Positions 43,966 to 57,618 of a stretch of DNA of 64,000 nt are shown here, in pieces. The notes under the pieces were generated by a model. The model ran no database searches. It saw only the letters and a list, made by a program, of their open reading frames with translations, and had not been told where the DNA came from. How positions within the stretch are numbered: position 1 is the stretch's first letter; the number at the start of each line of letters is the position of its first letter. A program made the translations under genes and the position numbers. This DNA comes from JAPPHA01 sp963662815 (GTDB taxonomy: Bacteria; Pseudomonadota; Alphaproteobacteria; Rhodobacterales; Rhodobacteraceae): the NCBI GenBank assembly GCA_963662815.2, contig CAXXWA010000029.1, positions 372,001 through 436,000 on the forward strand, written 5' to 3'.

Positions 43966-44242
43966 TGCCCTGCCTGTCCATCAACGCCGTCCGCATCCCT
44001 GTCCGCAATGGGTTGAAGCCTGTTTATGGACAGGGTTGTTAGGGGGGTGTCTTAACTGCTCCTTTCCGAACAGGGGGGAAGACAGTGCGTTGCACTTCGG
44101 AGTGGCGCCCGGGGTATCATTACGGAAATGTTGGCGCGGACTGTCACAATTTTGTCAAGCGGCCGTGATACATGGCCGTGCCGACGATTCCCCGGATGAT
44201 CGCCGGAGAAATTGCACCGAACTCGGAAGAGGAGGCAGGGAC

Positions 44243-44801
44243 GTGGGAGAACCGGACAGTGCATGGAACAGGACGGCGGATGCGGAAGGTGGCCGGGAAA
44301 AGGGACAGCCTTTCAATGACCTTTTCCTCTGCACCGGCGATTCCGCGCCCAGCATCATGGCGGAGGCCATCATGGCCCGGAAGGGCGTGGACCGGCTCAA
44401 CGGCTTCAGCGCCGGAAGCCATCCGACCGGAAAGGTCAATCCTCTGGCGCTCAAGCTCCTTCGCGAGCTGAACCACGGCGTCACGGAACCGAGGTCGAAG
44501 GACTGGCCGAATTTGCCGATCCGGCCGCGCCCAAGATGAATTTTGGCTTCACGGCTTCACGGTCTGCGACAACGTTGCGCAGGAAGTCTGTCCCGCCTGG
44601 CCGGGCCGGCCGATGACGGCGCATTGGGGCATCGAGGATCCTGCGGCGGTGGAGGACAATGAAAAGGAGATTGCCATCGCATTCGCCGAAGCCTGCCGAG
44701 TGCTCGGCAACCGCATCTCGCTGTTCGCCAGCCTGCCGCTCGAGTATCTCGGCGAGTTGACTCTCCGGACGCCCCTCGACGAAATCGGCAAGGCGAACTG
44801 A
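44243..44801 (+). pseudogene. arsC: Arsenate reductase (low-molecular-weight phosphatase type), inactivated
   Basis: Thioredoxin-type ArsC/LMW phosphatase. GTG 44243 follows AGGAGG. The frame reads FNDLFLCTGDSAPSIMAEAI then GFSAGSHPTGKVNPLALKLL and RSKDW; a one-base loss near 44507 shifts to EFADPAAPKMNFGF; an 8-bp duplication (GGCTTCAC at 44545-44560) shifts again to FTVCDNVAQEVCPAWPGRPM and TAHWGIEDPAAVED, ending TPLDEIGKAN. In addition the P-loop CTGNSARS is CTGDSAPS here: the catalytic arginine is proline. Three independent lesions make it inactive. The aqpS gene follows by 41 nt. Confidence 0.88.
44545..44560. repeat. 8-bp tandem duplication inside arsC
   Basis: GGCTTCAC occurs twice in direct succession. 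Removing one copy restores the reading from MNFGF to TVCDN, where the family has DFVFTVCDN. Confidence 0.85.
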
Positions 44802-44842
44802 CCGGCAGCGGCCAATCAGCAAGGCTATCGGGGAAACCAATC

Positions 44843-45523
44843 ATGTCGAACCCTGTCGCATTGCCGCGGCGGCTGGTCGCCGAAGCCCTCGGCACAGCCT
44901 TCCTCCTGGCCACCGTCGTCGGCTCGGGAATCATGGCCGAATCGCTCGCCGGCGGAAACGCGGCGCTCGCGCTCCTCGGGAATTCCATCGCGACCGGGGT
45001 TGTCCTGACAGTGCTGATCCTGGTCTTCGGCCCGATCTCCGGCGCCCATTTCAACCCGGCCGTGACGCTCGCCTTCCTGATCAGGCGGGAAGTCGCCGCG
45101 AAGGACGCGCTGCTTTTCGTCGCGGTCCAGATCGCGGCCGGAATCGCCGGCGTGCTGGCCGCCCATGTCATGTTCGACGCGCCAGCCTTCTCGCTTTCGG
45201 TGAATTCGCGGACCGGGATCGGTCAATGGACCGGAGAGTTCATCGCAACATTCGGACTGCTTATGGTGATTCTCGGTTCCGTCCGCTTCCGGCCCCAAGC
45301 AACGCCGTGGGCGGTCGGGATGTTCATTGCAGGAGGCTACTGGTTCACCTCCTCGACGTCCTTCGCGAACCCGGCCGTGACGATCGCGAGATGCCTGACG
45401 GACAGTTTCTCTGGAATTCTGCCGACGCACGCACCGGCATTCATTCTTGCCCAGCTCGCGGGCGCGGTCGTGGCGACGGCGGTCTTCGGCTGGCTTCTCG
45501 CGGACGACGGCCTGGAGGACTGA
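44843..45523 (+). CDS. aqpS: MIP-family aquaglyceroporin (AqpS-like)
   Basis: Membrane channel, 226 aa, six helices and two NPA boxes: ISGAHFNPAVTLAF (about residues 61-74) and TSFANPAVTIARC (about 172-184). In rhizobia AqpS next to ArsC lets arsenite out after arsenate reduction; the same gene order is present here, though arsC is dead. The second NPA box is followed by the ARC(L) of arsenite-conducting members, but pore selectivity cannot be judged from sequence alone. ATG 44843 with a weak upstream site. Confidence 0.88.
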   Translation: MSNPVALPRRLVAEALGTAFLLATVVGSGIMAESLAGGNAALALLGNSIATGVVLTVLILVFGPISGAHFNPAVTLAFLIRREVAAKDALLFVAVQIAAGIAGVLAAHVMFDAPAFSLSVNSRTGIGQWTGEFIATFGLLMVILGSVRFRPQATPWAVGMFIAGGYWFTSSTSFANPAVTIARCLTDSFSGILPTHAPAFILAQLAGAVVATAVFGWLLADDGLED

Positions 45524-45709
45524 TCGCTGCGCCCGCCGCCGGCGAAAACAGCCCCCGCCGAGAGGACACGAGGGCCGCTCCGGAGCAAGACGGGAACGGC
45601 TGCCGGAAGACCGGCGCCAGTCGGAGCGGCCGGCAATCCGGTCTGCAGACAGCCGGTATCCCTTCCGGCCAAAGCCCCGGAGTCCGGTCCCGGGGCTGGC
45701 CGCCGGAGG

Positions 45710-47017
45710 TCAGACGTCCAGCGTGTGCTCGCGTTCCCAGGCGGAAAAATGCGCCGCGAAACTGTCCCATTCCTGCCGCTTCAGCTTCAGGAACGCGGCT
45801 GCGCACTCGGACCCGAGCGCCGCCTTCAGCTTCCTGTCGCGGTCCAGTTCCCTGAGCGCGTCGAGGAGGTTCAGCGGCAAGCGCTTCGCGCCGCGGACCT
45901 TGTGACCTTCGGCATACATGTCGATGTCGAGGCGCCGCCCGGGGTCCGCCTCGTCTTCGACGCCGAGGAGGCCCGCGGCGATGATAACCGCCTGGAACAG
46001 ATAGGGATTGGTGGCACCATCCGCGAGCCGAAGCTCGAATCGGCCCGGGCCCGGCACCCGGACCATGTGGGTCCGGTTGTTGCCCGACCACGTCACCGTG
46101 TTCGGCGCCCATGTCGCGCCCGAATGCGTGACCGGGGCGTTGATCCGCTTGTAGGAGTTCACCGTCGGGTTGGTGATCGCCGTCATCGCGGTCGCGTGCG
46201 CCATGATGCCGCCAAGGAAGTGGCGGGCCGTGTCCGACAGTCCGAGTTCCGCTTCATTGTCCTCGAAGGCGTTCGTCCCGTCGTCCCTGCGCCACGCGGA
46301 GATGTGCGCGTGGCACCCGTTGCCGGTCAGCCTCTCGAACGGCTTCGGCATGAAGGTGGCGCGAAGCCCGTGCCGCTCGGCCACGGACTTGACCATGAAC
46401 TTGAAGAAGGAATGCTTGTCCGCCGTCGCGAGCGCGCCGTCGAACTCGAAGTTCATTTCGAACTGGCCGTTCGCGTCCTCGTGATCGTTCTGGTAGGGCC
46501 CCCAGCCGAGTTGCAGCATGTGGTCGCAGACTTCCCGGATCACGTCGTAGCGGCGCATTAGCGCCTGCTGGTCGTAGCATGGCTTGTCGGAAGTATCATG
46601 CGGGTCCGAAATTTCCGTGCCGTCGGCGTTCGTCAAGAAGAACTCCGCCTCGATTCCGGTCTTGATTTCGAACCCGCGCTCCGCCGCCTCATCGATCAGC
46701 CGGCAGAGAACATTCCGGGGCGCCTGCGCGACCGTCTCGCCCTCCATCACGCAGTTGCCCGCGACCCATGCGACTTCCGGTTTCCAGGGCAGCTGGATGA
46801 CGCTCGCCGGGTCGGGAACCGCCAGCATGTCCGGATGGGCCGGCGTCATGTCGAGATGCGCTGCGAACCCGGCGAACCCGGCGCCCTCCTCCTGCATGTC
46901 GGCTATGACCTCGGCAGGGACCAGCTTGGCTCGCTGCACCCCGAACAGATCGGTGAATGAAATCATGAAGTAACGAACGTCTTTCTCGGCCGCGAAAGCC
47001 GCCAGATCGCGTGACAT
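45710..47017 (-). CDS. glnT: Type III glutamate-ammonia ligase
   Basis: Glutamine synthetase-like enzyme, 435 aa. MSRDLAAFAAEKDVRYFMIS opens the family; then IKTGIEAEFFLTNADGTEI (metal-binding Glu), GPYQNDHEDANGQFEMNFEF, GNGCHAHIS (catalytic His loop) and NNRTHMVRVPGPGRFELRLA. The ATG at 47017 is chosen because GGAGG lies 6 nt upstream and the family starts there; a much longer open frame upstream is unconserved. In relatives the glnT type can also act as a gamma-glutamylmethylamide or glutamyl-amine ligase, a reaction that would suit methylamine use as indicated at 25244, but that is only a suggestion. Confidence 0.9.
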   Translation of the reverse strand: MSRDLAAFAAEKDVRYFMISFTDLFGVQRAKLVPAEVIADMQEEGAGFAGFAAHLDMTPAHPDMLAVPDPASVIQLPWKPEVAWVAGNCVMEGETVAQAPRNVLCRLIDEAAERGFEIKTGIEAEFFLTNADGTEISDPHDTSDKPCYDQQALMRRYDVIREVCDHMLQLGWGPYQNDHEDANGQFEMNFEFDGALATADKHSFFKFMVKSVAERHGLRATFMPKPFERLTGNGCHAHISAWRRDDGTNAFEDNEAELGLSDTARHFLGGIMAHATAMTAITNPTVNSYKRINAPVTHSGATWAPNTVTWSGNNRTHMVRVPGPGRFELRLADGATNPYLFQAVIIAAGLLGVEDEADPGRRLDIDMYAEGHKVRGAKRLPLNLLDALRELDRDRKLKAALGSECAAAFLKLKRQEWDSFAAHFSAWEREHTLDV

Positions 47018-47320
47018 GCCCTTCCTCCCTTCCCCGGCTATCCGGGATTCGCTAACATTACGCTGCGGTCTCGCGGTCGATGCGGCGAGGTCCGCGCGGC
47101 GAAACGTATACCCGCTCGCGCCGACGCTCAACCTTTTGGATCGGGGCGCTCGCGTGTCGGAGGCGAGGCGCGCGATGCTCATCGATTGCGGGACAGTTCC
47201 CGCAAGAGGGGCAAGGCTGCCGCCGGGGCGGGAAGACGCAGCGCCGCGGCGCCGGCTCTCGACGCCGGGCGGGAATCCGCGCCGGTACGGTATCGGAACA
47301 TGCGGGGAATCTACCGAATC
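47018..47320. other. Divergent intergenic region
   Basis: Some 300 nt between glnT (minus) and a PNPOx-like gene (plus). High GC, no clear promoter boxes or hairpins seen. Confidence 0.4.
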
Positions 47321-47815
47321 ATGCCTCCCCGAAGCCCAATCCTGGAGACGACCCGCAACGCCCGCCGACTGGCGCGGAGTCTCCTGGCCGGCGCGCGGTT
47401 CGGGTCGCTTGGCGTCATCGACCCGGAGACCGGCAGCCCTTTTGTCACGCGCGTCTCCACGGGCAGCGCGCCCGACGGCCGGCCCGTCCTTCTTGTCTCG
47501 GAATTGTCCCAGCACACGCATGCGCTCCGCGCCAACCCGGCTTGCTCGCTGCTGCTCGGAGAACCGGAGGCCCATGGCGACCCGCTTTCGCATCCAAGGC
47601 TGACCGTCACCGGCCGCGCCGAGTTCATCCGGCGGGATGCTGCCGAGCACGGGGCGTTGCGCGAACTATTCCTGGAAACACATCCCGAGGCGCGGATCTA
47701 CGCGGCATTCGCCGACTTCCGCCTGGTGCGCATGGATGTCGAGACAGCGTTTCTCAACGCCGGATTCGGCAAGGCCTACCGCCTCGGCCCCGACGACATC
47801 ATCCGTCCCGGCTGA
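47321..47815 (+). CDS. Pyridoxamine 5'-phosphate oxidase/HugZ-like flavin protein
   Basis: FMN-binding split-barrel protein, 164 aa: LARSLLAGARFGSLGVIDPE and SPFVTRVSTGSAPDGRPVLL, then VSELSQHTHALRANPACSLL, GEPEAHGDPLSHPRLTVTGR and the C-terminal FRLVRMDVETAFLNAGFGKA typical of the HugZ group. The start could be ATG 47300 (seven residues longer). Members bind FMN, F420 or haem; the ligand here is not known. Confidence 0.8.
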   Translation: MPPRSPILETTRNARRLARSLLAGARFGSLGVIDPETGSPFVTRVSTGSAPDGRPVLLVSELSQHTHALRANPACSLLLGEPEAHGDPLSHPRLTVTGRAEFIRRDAAEHGALRELFLETHPEARIYAAFADFRLVRMDVETAFLNAGFGKAYRLGPDDIIRPG

Positions 47816-47960
47816 CAGGGCCGCGCATCCGGCCGCCTGCAGAGGGCCCGCACTGAAACATTTCCAACGAATGCGTGACTCCATTTGTCTTGCAGTTGCA
47901 AGCCTGCGCGAATACGCCAATCTGAAACATGAACGCCGTTTGGCAGGGAGGAGGCCGAAC

Positions 47961-48881
47961 ATGTCCAGACTCAAATACTCCGATATCACGCAGAGAGAGG
48001 ACTACCTGAACCGCAGGGCGTTCGTCGCTGCCGCGGGCGGCGCATCGATCGCCGCGGGCCTCATTCCGTTCCCGGCTTCGGCCGCCATCGATGCGGTGAA
48101 GAGCATCTACTCGACGACCGAGGAACCGACGTCGCTGGAAGCCATCACAACGTACAACAACTACTACGAGTTCGGGACCGACAAGCGCGATCCGTCACGC
48201 CATGCCCACAAGCTGACGACCCGGCCGTGGTCGGTAGTCATTGACGGGCTCGTGGAGAATCCCGGCACCTACGATCTCGAGGACATTCTGAGGGACGTCA
48301 CTCTCGAGGAGCGCATCTACCGTTTCCGCTGCGTCGAGGCCTGGTCCATGGTCGTGCCGTGGATCGGATTCGAACTCGCGGCGCTCCTCGACAAGGCGGC
48401 GCCGACGCCAGGGGCGAAGTATGTGGCGTTCGAAACGCTTTTCCGGCCGGACGAGATGCGGTCCCAATCCTATCCGATCCTCGAGTGGCCGTACCGCGAA
48501 GGCCTTCGCGTGGACGAAGCGATGCATCCCCTGACCATACTGGCGACAGGTCTCTACGGTGACGAGTTGCCGAACCAGAATGGCGCCCCTCTTCGCCTCG
48601 TCGTTCCGTGGAAGTACGGATTCAAGTCCATCAAGGCGATCGTGCGGATCACCCTGACCGAAGAGGAGCCGCCCACGACCTGGAACATGCAGGCCCCGCG
48701 CGAGTACGGTTTCTACTCCAACGTGAACCCCGAGGTCAGCCATCCCCGGTGGTCGCAGGCAACGGAGCGGCCGGTCGGCAAGGGGCTGTTCGCCAAGCGC
48801 AAGCCGACGCTCATGTTCAACGGATACGCCGACGAAGTCGCGGACCTCTACGCCGGCATGGACCTTGCGAAGTTCTACTGA
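47961..48881 (+). CDS. msrP: Methionine sulfoxide reductase catalytic subunit MsrP
   Basis: Periplasmic molybdopterin enzyme that repairs oxidised methionine in envelope proteins, 306 aa. A twin-arginine signal (LNRRAFVAAAGGASIAAGLI) leads, then TSLEAITTYNNYYEFGTDKR and FRCVEAWSMVVPWIGFELAA with the cysteine that binds molybdenum; LPNQNGAPLRLVVPWKYGFK and NPEVSHPRWSQATER are conserved. GGGAGGAGG precedes ATG 47961. Its membrane partner MsrQ follows after 117 nt. Confidence 0.93.
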   Translation: MSRLKYSDITQREDYLNRRAFVAAAGGASIAAGLIPFPASAAIDAVKSIYSTTEEPTSLEAITTYNNYYEFGTDKRDPSRHAHKLTTRPWSVVIDGLVENPGTYDLEDILRDVTLEERIYRFRCVEAWSMVVPWIGFELAALLDKAAPTPGAKYVAFETLFRPDEMRSQSYPILEWPYREGLRVDEAMHPLTILATGLYGDELPNQNGAPLRLVVPWKYGFKSIKAIVRITLTEEEPPTTWNMQAPREYGFYSNVNPEVSHPRWSQATERPVGKGLFAKRKPTLMFNGYADEVADLYAGMDLAKFY

Positions 48882-48998
48882 TTCCGCCTCGTCAACGGCC
48901 GATGCCGGAATGGCGCGGCGCGGGCGTATCTGAATCGAGGAAGGACTCCTTCGTCTTCCTGCAGCTTTCCGGGAATGCGGCATGAGCAGGCACGGGGC

Positions 48999-49613
48999 AT
49001 GGCAATGGACAGGGTAAACGCCGTACTGCGCCGCGCGCCGGCCTGGCCGCTCTACCCGATCGGGCTGCTACCGGCGGCCCTCTACTTCTACTGGGCAGTC
49101 AGCGACCAGCTCGGGGCCGATCCCCTGCGCGTTCTCGAGCACGAACTGGGCGAAAAGGCTCTGCAGCTGATGATCCTGGCGCTGCTCGTCACGCCGGTCC
49201 GCAACCTTGCCGGGCTGAATCTCCTCAAGTTCCGGCGGGCGTTCGGTCTGCTGGCCTTCTTCTACGTGGTATTCCATTTCCTGACCTACCTTGTCCTCGA
49301 CCAGCAGCTGGTGCTGCGGGAGATCCTGCAGGATCTTCTGAAGCGCCCGTACATCATGATCGGCAGCGCAGCGTTTCTGGCGATGGTGCCGCTGGCGATC
49401 ACTTCGAACGACGCCTCGGTCCGCCGCCTGGGGGCGCTGGCCTGGCGCAAGCTGCACCGGCTGACCTATTTCGCGGCCATTGCCGGCGCCGTCCACTACC
49501 TTCTCCTGGTCAAGTCGTGGCCGACGGAACCGATTGTGTACCTCGCGGTCGTTCTCGCCCTGGTCGGCTACCGCTATTTCCGGCGGCGCCCGGCAAGGCG
49601 CCCCGCCAAGTAG
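48999..49613 (+). CDS. msrQ: Haem-binding membrane subunit MsrQ
   Basis: Membrane cytochrome b subunit that passes electrons from the quinone pool to MsrP; 204 aa with six helices. LGEKALQLMILALLVTPVRN, RRAFGLLAFFYVVFHFLTYL (haem His) and WRKLHRLTYFAAIAGAVHYL (haem His residues) are visible. ATG 48999; a second ATG two codons later is possible. The C-terminus is highly basic (RRRPARRPAK), consistent with the cytoplasmic side. Confidence 0.92.
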   Translation: MAMDRVNAVLRRAPAWPLYPIGLLPAALYFYWAVSDQLGADPLRVLEHELGEKALQLMILALLVTPVRNLAGLNLLKFRRAFGLLAFFYVVFHFLTYLVLDQQLVLREILQDLLKRPYIMIGSAAFLAMVPLAITSNDASVRRLGALAWRKLHRLTYFAAIAGAVHYLLLVKSWPTEPIVYLAVVLALVGYRYFRRRPARRPAK

Positions 49614-50465
49614 GCTTCCTCCGAACGCCGCCCGCGAGTGCGCCGGCCCTGTGCGGCCCCGCCGCTTCGCGGGGATGCCGGTAGACGCCTGCGAGATTCG
49701 CCGGTCCAGAGGGTTCCGGTTGATTCGCGGGTTCCCGTTTCCGCGCAGGCGAGGCCGAATCCGCAGGCGGAGCCGGCTGCCGCCCGCCTGGCGGCGGAGG
49801 ATGCCGCACGACCCCGGAAACGCCGCGGAGTTGCCGGCATCGGGGGCGCCGGGGCACTCGTCGGACCTCGCCAGGGCTCCGGAACGCGGCGGGAATTCCG
49901 GCGCTTTGGCCCGTAAAGTCTTTTTATTCCAACAGCTTACCTTTTCAATCGGCCACTTCCTGCCGGCTCGCACGGCCTTGCCGGTTCGGGCCGGCCCGGG
50001 CTCTCGACCAATCCCCGGGCCGGCCACGCATCCGCATCCGACACGGGGCAGATCCCCTTGCGCGGGACGGGCAATTTTTGGCAAAAAACACTTGCGAAGC
50101 CTGACCACCGGACGTAAACAGGCTTTTACCAGTCGGGGCGGGCACGTTCCGGATGGAGGAGACAAGTGGCAAGTCGAGTGGTCTGTGCGTGGCAATGCTG
50201 CGCATCCGTGGTTTTGTCGCTTGGGTTCTTTGAAAACTTGGTATCCGAAGAGATATGCGGGCGGTTCGGTTTCGATGCGACGGACGAACCCGGGCATATC
50301 GGCTTACTAGGACTCAGGTCCGATGATGTAAGGTCAGCTTCACCGTTCGACGCGGCCAGCGTTCCATCCGGGACCGGCCGCCGAGAACGGATGGCGTGTC
50401 CTGCCTTGCGGCGGGGCACGATGTGCAGGGGTTCGAACGTCAAGGACATGCTGGCGACAGCATTT
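49614..50465 (+). promoter_or_regulatory. rRNA operon leader and promoter region
   Basis: 850 nt without a protein gene. A candidate promoter is TTGCGA (50092-50097), 17-nt spacer, TAAACA (50115-50120), and a boxA-like antitermination site is TTCTTTGAAAAC at 50226-50237, about 230 nt before the 16S. The left 300 nt are GC-rich and featureless. Confidence 0.55.
50226..50237 (+). promoter_or_regulatory. boxA-like antitermination site
   Basis: TTCTTTGAAAAC resembles the boxA core of rrn leaders, where NusB/NusE load to resist Rho. Position in the leader fits; sequence match is moderate. Confidence 0.45.
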
Positions 50466-51935
<1,470 letters not shown>

Positions 51936-52070
51936 CGGTCCTGGCAGGAAGGCTCGCCTTTCTCGTGGACCACTTAGCAGCCCCTCCGGGGGCAAATCAG
52001 CCTCAGGGCAGAGGCCGGACCGTCCCCATGTCTCTTCGGAAACTGTTTTCAGGCCGCTACCGGCCTGTCC

Positions 52071-52147
<77 letters not shown>

Positions 52148-52158
52148 TCCGGTCATGC

Positions 52159-52234
52159 GGGGCCTTAGCTCAGCCGGGAGAGCGCCTGATTTGCATTCAG
52201 GAGGTCATCGGTTCGATCCCGATAGGCTCCACCA
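52159..52234 (+). tRNA. tRNA-Ala (anticodon TGC)
   Basis: 76-nt cloverleaf, 11 nt after tRNA-Ile, with encoded CCA. Acceptor GGGGCCT/AGGCTCC, anticodon loop with TGC, T-arm ATCGGTTCGATCCCGAT. Confidence 0.97.
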
Positions 52235-52658
52235 CCTTCCGGACCGGGAAGTTTTGTCGTCCACGGACCCGATCACAGGCCATGCCGGCGCCGCCTGCAG
52301 CGCGTCGCCCGCGGCATGTCCTGTCGTCCGGTTCCGGACGCATTCACATCGTTCAGAGAGAGAAACACGAGACGCAAGTTCATTGCGTTGTCTCGGGGAT
52401 TCCCCGAGAGACCGGCAGCGCGCCGCGAGGCGCGACCGGGCCGCGCGACCCCTCGAGGGCCGCGCCGGGCCGCGCCGGCGTCATGCCGACCAGTGCGGTC
52501 GGCTGGCGATGCAGGGAGCTTGCAGTCTTTCCAAGTCAAGACACTAACCTAGCTTCCCCCGGCGGCGAGCCGGACGGAAGCGATGGGAGTGTGCGGGGAT
52601 CGAGAGATCCCCGGACGATGACTTCCGTTCCGGAGGAAGCCTGTCTTTTTCTGGATCG
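52235..52658 (+). other. Internal spacer between tRNA-Ala and 23S
   Basis: About 420 nt of transcribed spacer; no gene seen. Several short GC-rich hairpins are present near 52420-52480, and the last part should pair with the 3' flank of the 23S for RNase III processing. Confidence 0.6.
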
Positions 52659-55514
<2,856 letters not shown>

Positions 55515-55623
55515 GATCCAGTGAAGGCCAGGCTTTCGCCCCGATGATCCGGGGCGGCGGCGACGGGCTGGAACGGAAGTTCGGAAGGACTGCAACCCAA
55601 GTCTCGTGCGCATCCAGCTCTTT

Positions 55624-55747
55624 CCTGGTTTGGTGATCATAGCACGCGTGAAACACCCGATCCCATCCCGAACTCGGCCGTTAAGCACCGTCGCGCCGAT
55701 GGTACTGCGTCTCAAGGCGTGGGAGAGTAGGTCATTGCCAAACCTGG
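55624..55747 (+). rRNA. rrf: 5S ribosomal RNA
   Basis: About 124 nt; terminal helix CCTGGTTTGG / CCAAACCTGG encloses CGATCCCATCCCGAACTCGG and GGGAGAGTAGGTC, the conserved 5S loops. Confidence 0.93.
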
Positions 55748-55839
55748 AAAGAGCTGGATGCGTCTCTCAGACTGAACGATGAACATCTGCTGCGGCAAGG
55801 TTCCTGTATTGCGCGGAACCCGAAAGCAGCCCGAGTTGT

Positions 55840-55916
55840 CGCGGGGTGGAGCAGTCCGGTAGCTCATCAGGCTCATAACCTGAAGGTCGTAGGTTCAAAT
55901 CCTACCCCCGCAACCA
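55840..55916 (+). tRNA. Initiator tRNA-fMet (anticodon CAT)
   Basis: 77-nt cloverleaf with encoded CCA. The first base pair is a C-A mismatch (CGCGGGG against CCCCGCA) and the anticodon stem ends in GGG-type pairs, both initiator features. Last gene of the rrn operon. Confidence 0.95.
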
Positions 55917-55919
55917 CCG

Positions 55920-55958
55920 AAGGCCCTTGAAAACATTGATGTTTTCAAGGGCCTTTTC
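55920..55958 (+). terminator. Terminator of the rRNA operon
   Basis: Stem AAGGCCCTTGAAAACAT / ATGTTTTCAAGGGCCTT, a perfect 17-bp inverted repeat, followed by TTTC. It lies directly behind the initiator tRNA and is almost certainly the rrn terminator. Confidence 0.9.
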
Positions 55959-56189
55959 ATTTCCGATACAGACGCCCAGGACTTTCCCATGCTGCGGCCG
56001 ATGCTCCGAATTGCCGCCGAACCGAGGGCGAACCGGCGCGTTCCGGCCGGATTCCGGGTGTGCGGAGCCGTCCGCGCGCCGTCGCGGGCGCCGGTCCCGG
56101 TCCCTTGGTGATTCGTTTTCGGGGCTTGGCGGCCTGCCGGCGGCGTCCGGGGTAGAGTCGGGGGGAGGCGCGCCCTGCCGTAGGTCGAG

Positions 56190-57046
56190 GGAGTAGCAGT
56201 TTGCCGGCGGCTTTCGCCATGTGCCGGTGCCTCAGTCTCTCCCGTAGCCACGTTTCCTCGCCCCCGCTCTCCGAACCCGGCGTGCGGATTTCCCGCACCG
56301 GGCTCTCCAGTGGGATCATGCACCTCGCACACGGACCACCGGAACGGGTCGTGGGAGGGAGGAACCGGCTGGTCCGGTGCCCGAGGCCGCTGCACGCCAG
56401 CCTTCCTGCCTCCCGCGTCGCTTCCGGTGTGCCGCCGGGCCTGTCAACGCCCCGGCAGCGTCGAACCGTCTGGGTCCGACCCCTTCGCTTCCGCATGTGA
56501 CGCGTTCCGAAGTCTCTGCCCTCAAGGCGGGGCAATAGGCAAAGCCACTCCCGCAGGCGTTCATCCTTTCCGCGTCCTTCCGCACCTGAGGCCCCTTCCC
56601 TCGACCGGCATTGCCCGGCGTCCCCAGTACTACGGGCCTCTCCGCCACCCTGACGGCCCGGACCGGTCCTTGCGGATTTCCGGCTGGCGCGTGCACGCCA
56701 CCGACAGGGCTTCCCGTGTTGCTGCATTCTCCATCTTCCATGCATGCCGACGCCACTGCCCCGGCGGATCCGGTCGGTGCGTCTGTCGCTCGCTTCCCGA
56801 CCGATGCCAGGCTTCCCCTGCCATTGGGAGGGTCGCCACCCGCATCAGGATTTTCGAGGGCTGCTCAGCGTTCACTTCACGTTCCGGCCTGCATGGTCGC
56901 TGAGCCGCCCAACGGCGGCCCTTTTGTCCGCAGTGCTTCAAACCATGTCGTTGCCTCCACGATCCGCTGCGGTCGCTATCAACCGGAGCGACAGGTATTG
57001 AGCGGGATTCGCACCCGCAAGGAGAATGCGCCTTTCCACGGCGCAC
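56190..57046 (-). mobile_element. Probable ORF-less group II intron
   Basis: On the minus strand the segment begins GTGCGCC at 57046 (group II introns start GUGYG) and forms TGCGCC-loop-GGCGCA at once, as domain I does. A 33-nt hairpin with the properties of domain V lies at 56273-56305. No reverse transcriptase gene is present between them, so the intron-encoded protein has been lost. The 3' end is estimated about 80 nt behind domain V, and I cannot mark domain VI exactly. Open frames in the segment are artefacts of its high GC content. Confidence 0.5.
56273..56305 (-). ncRNA. Group II intron domain V-like hairpin
   Basis: Minus strand: lower stem GAGCCCGG pairs with CCGGGTTC (one G-T), the upper stem GTGCGG/CCGCAC carries a GAAA loop, and two unpaired bases (GC) bulge on the 3' side. 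The AGC triad lies near the 5' end. This is the arrangement of the catalytic domain V. Confidence 0.6.
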
Positions 57047-57136
57047 CAATGGCATTTCCTTAACGTTTCGGTGTCGTTTCCTTAAGGTCGCATGATTGTT
57101 CGGGGCCATTTCGCCCCTTTTCGGATCAATCCGTGT

Positions 57137-57517
57137 TCACGCGGTCTGCTGTCGCTTTCGGCCCCGCTTTCCGACCGGTTTTCGCGAGCGGCGCGGGAAC
57201 GACCGTCCCGGCCGCAGCCGCGCCCTGACCGCGAGGATCGAGTCCGCCATGCGCCCGACGGCGTCGGCCAGGGCCGCGGTCTGGGCCAGGATCATCTCCT
57301 CGAGGCTGCCGGCGAGCATGGCCAGCGCGTTGGAGAAGTTCGTCCGCCTCTTCGGCAGGTCGCCTTCGTGCATGTCGTCGAGGAGGCTGTCGCCCTGGCT
57401 GGAGAACAGGCGTGCCATGGCGATGAGGTTGAAATGGGCGCAGGGTTCCTGGCGGACGCCGCGTTCGGTCCTGCCGTGGAATTCGTCCACCGCGATGACA
57501 TGTTTGGAAGTCTTGCA
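57137..57517 (-). pseudogene. IS4-type transposase, C-terminal part (separated by insertion)
   Basis: C-terminal ~127 residues of the transposase whose front part is at 60566-62413. From the TGC codon at the repeat: CKTSKHVIAVDEFHGRTERG, then VRQEPCAHFNLIAMARLFSS, NALAMLAGSLEEMILAQTAA and a basic end GKRGRKRQQTA with stop at 57137. EFHGRTERGVRQE is typical of the segment following the catalytic Glu in this IS4 subgroup. It has no start codon of its own. Confidence 0.8.
57513..57517. repeat. Flanking direct repeat TTGCA, left copy
   Basis: Left boundary of the recombinase element. The same five bases occur at 60562-60566; one copy belongs to the uninterrupted transposase gene. Confidence 0.65.
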
Positions 57518-57618
57518 GGAATCCCCCTGCGGATGCTGCATTTTCGGCAATTCCGCCGGAATCCGTCCGTATCCGGAGGCACAGGCATCCCCATGACGGG
57601 CAGGAAGCCACGGTCCTG

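Noticed and set aside
44545..44560. Programmed frameshift in arsC.
   Set aside because: The shift is explained by an exact 8-bp duplication, and the gene has two further lesions including loss of the catalytic arginine.
55957..56745. Minus-strand frame of over 250 codons beside the rRNA operon.
   Set aside because: Arg/Gly-rich with no domain; the segment is better explained as a structured intron RNA.
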